From the NCBI GenBank assembly GCA_964553535.1, contig CAZKLK010000011.1, positions 1 through 20,770 on the forward strand: DNA of 20,770 nucleotides, read 5' to 3'. Below are positions 13,405 to 20,174 of the stretch, one piece after another (position 1 is the stretch's first letter; each line of letters begins with the position of its first letter). The notes beneath the pieces are model-generated. The model did not search any database. It had not been told where the DNA came from and saw only the letters and a list, made by a program, of their open reading frames with translations. Origin of the DNA: JALHSV01 sp964553535 (GTDB lineage Bacteria > Nitrospirota > Thermodesulfovibrionia > Thermodesulfovibrionales > SM23-35). The translations under genes and the position numbers were made by a program.

Positions 13405-15410
13405 GACCGCCCCGGCATGTCTATCTTGAAAGCACGCCGCTGCCTGAAGCATTGGAGAAGTGGCTTCAACGGTGTGCGTCCGGGGGGGTCGCGAAACCGC
13501 TGCCCGCTGAGATCATCAGGGTTGTTGATTCCCTTGGCAGAGTGACCGGAGAGGCGGTTGCCGCAAAGATTTCCTCTCCGTTCTACCACTCATCCGCGAT
13601 GGACGGTTATGCGGTAAAATTTGCGGAAACATTCGGGGCGTCGGAAAGGAGTCCCAAACTTCTTTCCATCGGAAAGCAGGCTGTCCCGGTGGATACGGGC
13701 GACCCTGTCCCGGATGGATTTAATGCGGTCATCATGATTGAGGATGTGCAGGTTAAAAAGGGGCCGCAGCGTCATTCTGAGCCCGCCCCGCCGGCGGATT
13801 CACATAATATTGAAAAGCCTGCAAACACTGAGCCCGACGCGGAGTGCATAGAGATAATTGCCCCTGCTTCTCCATGGCAGCATATCAGGGTTATCGGAGA
13901 GGACATCGTCGCTACCGAGCTGATTGTTTCTGAAAATCATAAAATCAGGCCGGTTGATATCGGGGCAATGCTTGCCGGCGGCCATACTGAGGTGCGTGTC
14001 AGAAGGAAGCCGAGTGTGGTAATTGTGCCGACGGGCACGGAAATAGTTGAGCCGGGCTCTGTTCTGAAAAAGGGCGACATCATAGAATTTAATTCGCGGA
14101 TACTCGGCGGGCTTGTCTCTGAATGGGGCGGCGAGCCGGTCAGGTACGGCATCATACCAGATAATGCCGATGACCTGAGGGATTCGATCCTGCAAGCGGC
14201 AAGCGCCGGCGACATAGTTGTTATTATTGCCGGTTCGTCTGCGGGTTCGGAGGATTACACGGCGGATGCCGTCAGAGACCTCGGTGAGATAATCCTGCAC
14301 GGTGTCGGGATAAAGCCGGGCAAGCCGCTTATCCTCGGATGGGTGAAGGGCAAGCCGGTTCTCGGAATCCCGGGATATCCCGTGTCTGCATATATTACCT
14401 TCACTCTGTTTGTCAGGCCTCTAATTCATGCGATGATAGGGCTTGAAATGAGAGAACCTGATATTCTTAAAGCCGCGCTTTCAAGGCAGTTGGCATCGAC
14501 TCCGGGGCAGGAGGAATTCGTGCGGGTCAAAATCGGGAAAGTTGGAGACCGTCATATAGCGACCCCTGTGAGCCGCGGCGCCGGCGTTATCATGTCGCTG
14601 GTCAGGGCGGATGGATTCATCCGTATTCCGGCTATGTCTGAAGGCATCGGCGCGGGCGCCGATGTGCGCGTCGAACTCCTGAGGTCTGAGCATGACATAG
14701 GGCATACGATTGTCTGTATCGGAAGCCACGATAACGCACTCGACCTGCTCGCTAATGTTTTGAAGAAGCGGTTCCCGAAGTATTCTCTTTCATCGGCACA
14801 TGTCGGATCGATGGCCGGGCTGATGGCCTTGAAACGAAGAGAGGCTCATGTTGCGGGGGTTCATTTGCTCGACGAAGAGACGGGTGAATACAATGTCGCG
14901 TTCATCCGAAGGCTTCTACCCGACAGGCAGATGACCCTGATAAATCTTGTCTACCGGGAGCAGGGGCTGCTTGTGCCCGGGGGAAATCCAAAAAACATCA
15001 GGGGATTTTCAGATCTCACGAGGAGTGATGTCTTTTTTGTCAACAGGCAGGCAGGCGCGGGGACCAGGCTTCTCGCCGATAAATGTCTGAGGGAGCTGGG
15101 TATAAGCACTGCCGGTGTAAACGGGTATGAACGGGAAGAATATACCCATATGGGCGTTGCATCCGCGGTCCTGACGGGCGTTGCCGACACCGGCCTGGCG
15201 ATTCTTGCCGCCGCTCGGGCGCTGGGTCTCGATTTTATTCCCGTTGCTAAAGAACGGTATGATCTGGCCATACCCGTGGAATATATTGAGAACGACATGA
15301 TCAAATGCCTCCTGTCGGTTATCCGGGAAGACAATGAATTCAGGGATATGGTGACGGCCCTTGGCGGTTATGATATCTCGGATATGGGATCAGTAGTATA
15401 TATAACCTGA
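13401..15410 (+). CDS. MoeA-periplasmic-binding-like fusion (molybdenum cofactor)
   Basis: A cytosolic 669-residue fusion. Residues 1-430 are MoeA, the molybdenum insertase that acts on adenylated molybdopterin: SSAMDGYAV (64-72), GEDI (166-169), PTGTEI (210-215), NSRILG (231-236), SSAGSEDYT (279-287) in place of the GGVSVGDYD loop, GVGIKPGKPLILG (301-313) and GIPGYPVSA (322-330). Residues about 436-660 are a type-2 periplasmic-binding-like domain (PBP_like, as in LysR/ModA-like proteins) with no signal peptide, probably sensing molybdate or an intermediate. Oddities are a proline-rich, low-complexity insertion at 118-148 between MIEDVQV and IEIIAP, and Y instead of N in GIPGYPVS. It overlaps the response-regulator stop by 4 bp and ends the operon. 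Gene name moeA is used loosely. Confidence 0.9.
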   Translation: MRPPRHVYLESTPLPEALEKWLQRCASGGVAKPLPAEIIRVVDSLGRVTGEAVAAKISSPFYHSSAMDGYAVKFAETFGASERSPKLLSIGKQAVPVDTGDPVPDGFNAVIMIEDVQVKKGPQRHSEPAPPADSHNIEKPANTEPDAECIEIIAPASPWQHIRVIGEDIVATELIVSENHKIRPVDIGAMLAGGHTEVRVRRKPSVVIVPTGTEIVEPGSVLKKGDIIEFNSRILGGLVSEWGGEPVRYGIIPDNADDLRDSILQAASAGDIVVIIAGSSAGSEDYTADAVRDLGEIILHGVGIKPGKPLILGWVKGKPVLGIPGYPVSAYITFTLFVRPLIHAMIGLEMREPDILKAALSRQLASTPGQEEFVRVKIGKVGDRHIATPVSRGAGVIMSLVRADGFIRIPAMSEGIGAGADVRVELLRSEHDIGHTIVCIGSHDNALDLLANVLKKRFPKYSLSSAHVGSMAGLMALKRREAHVAGVHLLDEETGEYNVAFIRRLLPDRQMTLINLVYREQGLLVPGGNPKNIRGFSDLTRSDVFFVNRQAGAGTRLLADKCLRELGISTAGVNGYEREEYTHMGVASAVLTGVADTGLAILAAARALGLDFIPVAKERYDLAIPVEYIENDMIKCLLSVIREDNEFRDMVTALGGYDISDMGSVVYIT

Positions 15411-15426
15411 TTCAGCCCCGGCCCTA

Positions 15427-16536
15427 TCAGTTCAAATTCACGCCATCGCTGTTCAAGCCAAGAAGTCTCTTTGCACCGATGAAACGCTTAACATAAAAGG
15501 GCGTATCAAGACTGTCGATAGCAACTTTCTTTTTCTTTGCCGAGGCGTGGATGAACAGATTGTTCCCGAGATAAATTCCGACGTGCGACGGGTACGATGC
15601 ATAGGTCCTGAAAAAGACGAGGTCTCCGATCGAAAGTTCATGTTCTTCAATATGGATGCCCTCCTTAAACTGCTCCCGCGCGGTACGCGGCAGGTCAATT
15701 CCGATCAGGCTGTATATGTTTTTCACATACGCCGAGCAGTCTATTCCGAGAAGGGTGTTGCCGCCGAAACGGTAGGGGGTGTCGAGCATTTTCTTCGCGA
15801 AGCGAACCAGTCTCGCTTCCAGCCCGTCTTCAGCCGGCGGGATGTTTTCGGACGGTGAAGCGCTTATTTCATCTGCAGGGGCCTGAGAGAGTGCCGCTTC
15901 AAACCGCTTTATTTCTGAATGAACGTCGGGGCGCTTTAACAGAAGCTTCTGGCCCGGTTTCAGCGCATGCGATTCGAGTCCGTTGATCTCCGTCAGCATG
16001 TTTTGATCAACGTCAAATTTATGAGCGATATCCCATATAGTGTCGCCTTTCTGCACAACATACTCTGTTGTATCCGGACGTTTAACGGCTATCTTCCGGC
16101 CGATTTTCAGTTTCGAAGATCTCATGCCATTTATTTCCATGAGCTGGCGCGGCGTTGTGGAATATTGTCTTGCCAGAGAAGAAAGAGTATCGCCCTTTTT
16201 TACAACGTGCACCAGTGAATGCGGGTCGTCGCTGCTTGCATCGACCGGAATGCGATTCCGGACGGCGGTATCGCGGGAACCCGCTTTCGAGGGTTTTTTA
16301 TTATTTGCCTCCGGAATAGTTATCTTTGTGCCCGGCATAAGCTGGGCCGGGTCAATCGAATTAACCCTGATCAGGTCATCAGGTTTTACATTGAATTTCT
16401 TGGCTATAGAATGTGGATTGTCGCCTTTTCTGACCTTGTAGATTGTTTCAGCATTAACATTATCCACACAAGATAGAGCAATAACCAGTGGTATGATTAA
16501 AAGATACGCGGTATTCATGATAGCCTCCTTAATCAT
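15427..16536 (-). CDS. secreted LysM(x3)-NlpC/P60 cell-wall endopeptidase
   Basis: An exported peptidoglycan hydrolase precursor, 369 residues. The N-terminus MIKEAIMNTAYLLIIPLVIA has a basic start and a hydrophobic core, with a probable signal-peptidase site at VNA-ET (after residue 29). Three LysM repeats follow (about 32-75, 110-152 and 159-202), each with the YxVxKGD start, and bind glycan. The NlpC/P60 domain (about 240-360) has catalytic C267 (GIDCSAYVK), H318 (YPSHVGIYL) and H330 (FIHAS) and should cut stem-peptide bonds. Two starts are possible: ATG at 16536 overlaps the scpB stop as ATGA with GGAGGAGG upstream, and ATG at 16518 has AAGGAGG 5 nt away. The first gives a proper positive N-region. 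The gene converges on moeA with a 16-bp gap. Confidence 0.93.
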   Translation of the reverse strand: MIKEAIMNTAYLLIIPLVIALSCVDNVNAETIYKVRKGDNPHSIAKKFNVKPDDLIRVNSIDPAQLMPGTKITIPEANNKKPSKAGSRDTAVRNRIPVDASSDDPHSLVHVVKKGDTLSSLARQYSTTPRQLMEINGMRSSKLKIGRKIAVKRPDTTEYVVQKGDTIWDIAHKFDVDQNMLTEINGLESHALKPGQKLLLKRPDVHSEIKRFEAALSQAPADEISASPSENIPPAEDGLEARLVRFAKKMLDTPYRFGGNTLLGIDCSAYVKNIYSLIGIDLPRTAREQFKEGIHIEEHELSIGDLVFFRTYASYPSHVGIYLGNNLFIHASAKKKKVAIDSLDTPFYVKRFIGAKRLLGLNSDGVNLN

Positions 16537-17066
16537 GCTGCCTCCTCCCTTGCAACATCTTTGAGGGTGGGCAATTCCGTGAGATCCTTCAGGCCGAAAT
16601 ACTGAAGGAATTCTCTTGTTGTGCCATACAAGAAAGGTCTTCCGGGCGCCTCTTTTCTGCCCATAATCTTAATTAGCCTCTTATCGTAAAGGGTTCTGAT
16701 GGCGCTGTCCGAATTGACGCCCCGGACCTGTTCGATTTCGGCTTTGATAATAGGCTGCCTGTAGGCAATGATCGCGAGCGTCTCAAGCGCCGGCAGGGAT
16801 AATTTGCTCGACGCATGGATATTCCTGAATTTCTTCACCCACCCGGCATATTCCGGATTTGTCACCATTTGATAGCCATTGGCAATCTCGACAATCATCA
16901 AGCCCGTTGTCCTGCCGCGGTATTCCTCCATAAGTTCCGTCAGTAAATTCCTGATATCGCCTTCAGGGATCTCAAGTATTTCACGGAGCGACTGAACTGA
17001 CAATGCTTCTCCAGAAAGGAAAAGCAACGTTTCAATAATCGGCTTATAGTCGTTTTCCTTCACCAT
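16533..17066 (-). CDS. scpB: segregation and condensation protein B
   Basis: ScpB, 177 residues, the winged-helix kleisin partner in the SMC-ScpAB condensin complex that organises and segregates the chromosome in the cytoplasm. Two winged-helix domains are visible. The second has the strongly conserved PALETLAIIAYRQPI and AEIEQVRGVNSD blocks, and the C-terminus GRPFLYGTTREFLQYFGLKDL is typical of the family. The ATG at 17066 is preferred over the TTG one codon upstream. No ribosome-binding site is visible; a TATATT 12 nt upstream could be a -10. Usually scpA precedes scpB, but here scpA is absent and the next gene downstream, coupled by ATGA, is a cell-wall hydrolase. Confidence 0.95.
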   Translation of the reverse strand: MVKENDYKPIIETLLFLSGEALSVQSLREILEIPEGDIRNLLTELMEEYRGRTTGLMIVEIANGYQMVTNPEYAGWVKKFRNIHASSKLSLPALETLAIIAYRQPIIKAEIEQVRGVNSDSAIRTLYDKRLIKIMGRKEAPGRPFLYGTTREFLQYFGLKDLTELPTLKDVAREEAA

Positions 17067-17103
17067 CAAATAGTCAAGAATATATCAGAAATGAACGATA
17101 ATT

Positions 17104-17277
17104 TCAATGATTTTCTTCACCTATATCTTCTCTTTTCATTTTTCTGTTTTGCTCTTTAATTTTCGTTCTGCTATAGCCTTTTTCTCCTTTTCGGCTCGCG
17201 ACTGGATGACTCCGCAGCTTGAGCGCTGCTTCAATGGGGAGCCGTCTCTTAAATTTTGCTCTTTTCGGTTTCTTCAT
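17104..17277 (-). CDS. 57-residue highly basic protein, possible ribosome-associated factor
   Basis: A small ORF that fills most of the gap between scpB and the next response regulator. It encodes 57 residues, of which about 20 are Lys or Arg, starting MKKPKRAKFKRRLPIEAALK and continuing through SHPVASRKGEKGYSRTK to an acidic end, EDIGEENH. The composition (RNA- or ribosome-binding) and the order IEAAL...P...KGxKGYSR loosely recall the alternative ribosome-rescue factor ArfA (EALL...P...KKGKGSYxRK), but the similarity is short and may be compositional. Minus-strand TATAAA (17294-17289) lies 11 nt before the ATG at 17277, so a near-leaderless transcript is possible; no ribosome-binding site is seen. 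I judge it likely to be coding, function unproven. Confidence 0.5.
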   Translation of the reverse strand: MKKPKRAKFKRRLPIEAALKLRSHPVASRKGEKGYSRTKIKEQNRKMKREDIGEENH

Positions 17278-17397
17278 TGCTTTTAAGGTTTATATGCGGC
17301 AGCCGTGATGCCGGAATGATTGTACCAGGAATCCATAATGCCGTAAACATGTACGGGCATAAGCGCCGGATAACGTGTCAAAGTGCAAAAAACCGTC

Positions 17398-17427
17398 TTG
17401 AAGCGGAGGCCCGCTTAATTTTATAGT
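17398..17427 (+). promoter_or_regulatory. leaderless promoter of the LuxR-type regulator, with palindrome in spacer
   Basis: TTGAAG (17398-17403), an 18-bp spacer and TATAGT (17422-17427) are followed by exactly 6 nt and the ATG at 17434. A perfect inverted repeat, AAGCGG-AGGC-CCGCTT (17401-17416), overlaps the -35 and fills the spacer, the position of an operator. No ribosome-binding site is present. Confidence 0.5.
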
Positions 17428-17433
17428 AGTATT

Positions 17434-18066
17434 ATGATAAAAATCCTCATTGCAGACGATCATGCTGTTGTCCGCAAGGGTTTAAAAATGATTCTGTCCA
17501 AAACCGCGGATATCGTTGTGGCAGGTGAAGCGGCAAACGGCGCGGAAGCGGTCGAAATGATATCCAGGAATGACTATGACGCGGTTGTGCTGGACATATC
17601 TATGCCGGGACGGAACGGGTTGGATGCGCTAAAACAGATCAAGGCATATAATCCGAAGATTCCGGTACTGATATTGAGCATGCACTCCGGGAAGGATTAC
17701 GCAGTCCGGTGCTATAAAGCCGGCGCGGCAGGATACCTGACAAAAGAGAGTACGGCGGAAGAGGTGCTGACTGCCATAAGGAAGGTCGCGGCGGGCGGCA
17801 GGCACATCAACCCGGCAATGGCCGACAAACTTCCTTTTGCGTGGGAATCTGATGTTGTGGAGATTTCTCATGGCCGCCTCTCGGACCGTGAGTTGCAGAT
17901 ACTCTGTATGCTCGTTGAAGGGAAGGGCACAACCGAAATCGCCGAGGAATTGTCCTTGAGTTCACAGACCATCAGCACTTATAAGGCCCGCATTCTGGAA
18001 AAAATGAATTTGCCTTCGATGGCTCACGTCATCCGTTACGCGATCGAGAACGGATTGGTGTCCTGA
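17434..18066 (+). CDS. NarL/FixJ-type response regulator
   Basis: A 210-residue cytoplasmic transcription regulator. The receiver domain (1-120) has D8-D9, phosphoacceptor D54 (VVLDISMPGRNG), S/T switch in LILSMHS and the lysine in GYLTKES. The C-terminal LuxR helix-turn-helix (about 148-205) begins LSDRELQILCMLVEGKGTTEIAEEL and contains the recognition helix region SSQTISTYKARILEKM. No cognate kinase is adjacent; the PAS/GAF kinase in the window already has its own partner. The ATG at 17434 gives the exact standard N-terminus MIKILIADDH, and its promoter is leaderless with a palindrome that might be bound by this protein itself (autoregulation, inference only). The HD-GYP-like gene follows after 172 bp. 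Confidence 0.93.
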   Translation: MIKILIADDHAVVRKGLKMILSKTADIVVAGEAANGAEAVEMISRNDYDAVVLDISMPGRNGLDALKQIKAYNPKIPVLILSMHSGKDYAVRCYKAGAAGYLTKESTAEEVLTAIRKVAAGGRHINPAMADKLPFAWESDVVEISHGRLSDRELQILCMLVEGKGTTEIAEELSLSSQTISTYKARILEKMNLPSMAHVIRYAIENGLVS

Positions 18067-18238
18067 TGCCGGCGGCGTCGCGCTGATGTAGTAGCGCTAA
18101 GACAGCATCTTTCGAAAAATTACGACAAAGCAAATCGAATTTCTACGACATACATCCGCAGACTTATCTGGTATTCTTCTGACCATTACCTTTCACGGGG
18201 ATATAACGAGTCAATTACAGGCGCGGGAGACGTAAACT

Positions 18239-18919
18239 GTGAATCGCATAGCTGAAACTGTTCAGGAAAACGGCGCGCATCTGCGCCTTATGCTTGAGCA
18301 TTCCGAGCAGAATAAGGATATTCTGCTCGGAATCATCGATGATGTATGCGCTTCACACAGTGAGGTGGAGCGGGCTTTAATCGGTGTTGTGAGGGATATA
18401 GTCGGAGCGCTCGAGAGCCGCAGATGGTGGACACGGGAGCGGTCTCTTAAGGTGGCGTCCCATGCGTTGAAAATTGCGGAGGCAATGGGTCTGCACGATG
18501 ACGTGAAGAGAACGCTGCATATCGGAGCCCTTCTTCACGACGTCGGGCAGTCTCTTTTTCATGATGCGCTTACCGACAAGCCGGTGAAGCTTACTGCCGG
18601 TGAGCTGAAACTTGTCAGACAACACCCTGTTCAGGGGGCGGCGGTTCTGAACAGTACACGGGAATTGCGGGACGTTATGCCTTTGATCAGGCACCACCAT
18701 GAGAGGATGGATGGAAGCGGCTATCCGGACGGTTTGAAAGGCAACGAAATTCCTGCGGGCGCGCGAATAATCCATTTGGCGTCCGCTTTTGAGTCTATGG
18801 TCTCCGACAGACCCCACCGGCTTGCAAAGAATAGAGAATACGCGCTAAGAGAAATCGAGCGCTGTAAGAACACCCAGTTCGATCCCGTCATAGCGGAGGT
18901 GGGGCTTAGGGTGCTGTAG
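18239..18919 (+). CDS. HD-GYP-like phosphohydrolase, metal site altered
   Basis: A 226-residue cytoplasmic protein. An N-terminal helical segment (1-60) precedes an HD-GYP-like domain: H75, HD at 100-101, QHP with H129, HHHERMDGSGYPDG (152-165) and the tail SDRPHR and FDP. HD-GYP enzymes hydrolyse cyclic di-GMP using two or three metals. The GYP signature is intact, but the later aspartate ligand, normally in IADxxDA, is replaced: the sequence is HLASAFESM, with Ser182 at that place. Activity may be reduced or changed. The start is GTG at 18239, with GGGAG 9 nt before it. A perfect 34-nt hairpin lies in the 5' coding region (18300-18333). It follows the LuxR-type regulator and precedes proB, which has its own promoter. 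Confidence 0.85.
   Translation: MNRIAETVQENGAHLRLMLEHSEQNKDILLGIIDDVCASHSEVERALIGVVRDIVGALESRRWWTRERSLKVASHALKIAEAMGLHDDVKRTLHIGALLHDVGQSLFHDALTDKPVKLTAGELKLVRQHPVQGAAVLNSTRELRDVMPLIRHHHERMDGSGYPDGLKGNEIPAGARIIHLASAFESMVSDRPHRLAKNREYALREIERCKNTQFDPVIAEVGLRVL
18300..18333 (+). repeat. perfect 15-bp-arm hairpin within the HD-GYP-like gene
   Basis: Left arm ATTCCGAGCAGAATA (18300-18314), loop AGGA, right arm TATTCTGCTCGGAAT (18319-18333), an exact reverse complement. A second 12-bp palindrome, ATCATCGATGAT (18332-18343), follows directly. No T-run follows, so it is not a normal terminator. It encodes residues about 21-32 of the protein. Confidence 0.85.
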
Positions 18920-18981
18920 TCCGGCATGGCAGTTCGGACGTCCGGTAAAGTCGATATCGCCCGGTTGCAAATTCCCGCCTG

Positions 18982-19011
18982 ATGACAATGGAATTGCTGC
19001 CAATGTATAAT
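18982..19011 (+). promoter_or_regulatory. proB promoter
   Basis: ATGACA (18982-18987, five of six bases match the -35 consensus), an 18-bp spacer and TATAAT (19006-19011) lie upstream of proB. The expected leader is about 55 nt and ends in a good ribosome-binding site, GGAGG (19062-19066), 7 nt before the GTG start. This is a conventional promoter and leader, unlike the leaderless arrangement at several other genes here. Confidence 0.65.
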
Positions 19012-19073
19012 GCACGTCATAATATCGCGGAATGACATGGCGCGGAGCAAGCTCGGTGCACGGAGGATAATCA

Positions 19074-20174
19074 GTGAAACGGATTGTGATCAAAATAGGC
19101 AGCAATATTCTTGCTCACGATGACGCTGGTCTCGATGTCAGGAGAATCGGCGCGATTAGCCGTGATATCTCGGATTTGCAGGATAAGGGCCATGAAGTGG
19201 TAGTCGTTTCATCCGGCGCGATCGCCGCGGGAATGATAAAGCTCGGCTTGAAGACAAAACCGAAGGACATAAAGCTCAAGCAGGCGGCGGCGGCGGTCGG
19301 ACAAAGTTCCCTCATGTGGGCGTATGAGAGAAGTTTTACAAAATTCGGGAAAATTGTCGCGCAGGTTCTGCTGACCCGGGACGATTTTTCCGACAGGAAG
19401 AGATACATCAATTCAAAGAACACACTCCTGACTCTGCTCTCCCACAGGGTTCTTCCGATAATAAATGAGAACGATACGGTTTCAACCGACGAAATCAAAT
19501 TCGGAGACAATGACCATCTCGCCTCGCTCGTTGCGAGTCTCGTTGAAGCTGAGAGGTTGATCATTCTTTCAGATGTCGAAGGCCTCTATACGCAGGACCC
19601 GAGAACCGGCGCCGAGGCAAAGCTGATCGAATATGTGGCGGAGATAACGCCCGAAATCGAGGAGAAGGCCGGGGGGGCGGGGAGTATCGCCGGCACGGGC
19701 GGTATGTATTCAAAAATCCTTGCGGCAAAAAGGGCGGTAAATAACGGAATAATCGTTCATATCGTCACCGGCAAAAAGGAAGGCGTGGTCACAAGTCTTC
19801 TCGAAGGAAAGCGCGCTGGTACGCTATTCAATCCGGTTGAGACAAAGCTCCCTTCACGGAAAGGATGGATCGCGTATGGAAGCCGCGCGAAAGGCAGTCT
19901 CCTGATTGACGACGGCGCGGTGAAGGCGCTCACTGAAGGAGGTAAGAGTCTGCTCCCTTCCGGGATTACCTCTGTGGAAGGCGAATTCGATACCGGAGAC
20001 GCGGTTTACTGCGTCGATTCCCGCGGCAACCGCATCGCAAAAGGCCTGACGAACTATTCTTCATCAGAGATTAAGAAAATCAAAGGGAAGAAAACATCTC
20101 AGATCGAAGGCGTCCTGGGGTATAAATACTCCGAGGAGGCGATACACAGGGACAATCTCGTCCTGATACACTGA
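19074..20174 (+). CDS. proB: glutamate 5-kinase
   Basis: ProB, 366 residues, phosphorylates glutamate to gamma-glutamyl phosphate with ATP, the first step of proline synthesis in the cytoplasm. The amino-acid-kinase domain (1-255) shows VIKIGSN (5-11), VVSSGAIAAG (44-53), NENDTV (131-136), FGDNDHLA (143-150), LSDVEGLY (165-172) and GTGGM (207-211). The C-terminal PUA domain (about 275-355) is present, as in the long form of the enzyme. The GTG start at 19074 has GGAGG upstream at normal spacing. Feedback inhibition by proline is usual for the family. The partner proA is not in the window. The stop codon directly abuts that of the convergent DUF4416 gene. Confidence 0.97.
   Translation: MKRIVIKIGSNILAHDDAGLDVRRIGAISRDISDLQDKGHEVVVVSSGAIAAGMIKLGLKTKPKDIKLKQAAAAVGQSSLMWAYERSFTKFGKIVAQVLLTRDDFSDRKRYINSKNTLLTLLSHRVLPIINENDTVSTDEIKFGDNDHLASLVASLVEAERLIILSDVEGLYTQDPRTGAEAKLIEYVAEITPEIEEKAGGAGSIAGTGGMYSKILAAKRAVNNGIIVHIVTGKKEGVVTSLLEGKRAGTLFNPVETKLPSRKGWIAYGSRAKGSLLIDDGAVKALTEGGKSLLPSGITSVEGEFDTGDAVYCVDSRGNRIAKGLTNYSSSEIKKIKGKKTSQIEGVLGYKYSEEAIHRDNLVLIH

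Noticed and set aside
13937..14300. Long open frames on the minus strand of moeA-PBP, and similar shadows opposite other genes
   Set aside because: They follow codon bias of the opposite strand and show no domain, ribosome-binding site or neighbours of their own.
14645..14664. Inverted repeat CATCGGCGC-GG-GCGCCGATG in the moeA-PBP gene
   Set aside because: The segment codes Gly-Ile-Gly-Ala-Gly-Ala-Asp with GC-rich codons, which readily make such palindromes by chance.
15405..15433. Possible bidirectional terminator between moeA-PBP and the NlpC/P60 gene (CTGAT...ATCAG)
   Set aside because: The stem is short and bulged, the loop is long, and no T-run follows on either strand.
17341..17356. 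Inverted repeat CCGTA-AACATG-TACGG upstream of the LuxR-type regulator
   Set aside because: Short arms and a location away from the promoter; weaker than the palindrome in the promoter spacer.
18121..18150. Direct repeat TACGACA twice, and an 11-mer TTTCTACGACA shared with 4194-4204
   Set aside because: Matches of 7 to 11 bases are expected by chance in a window this size.
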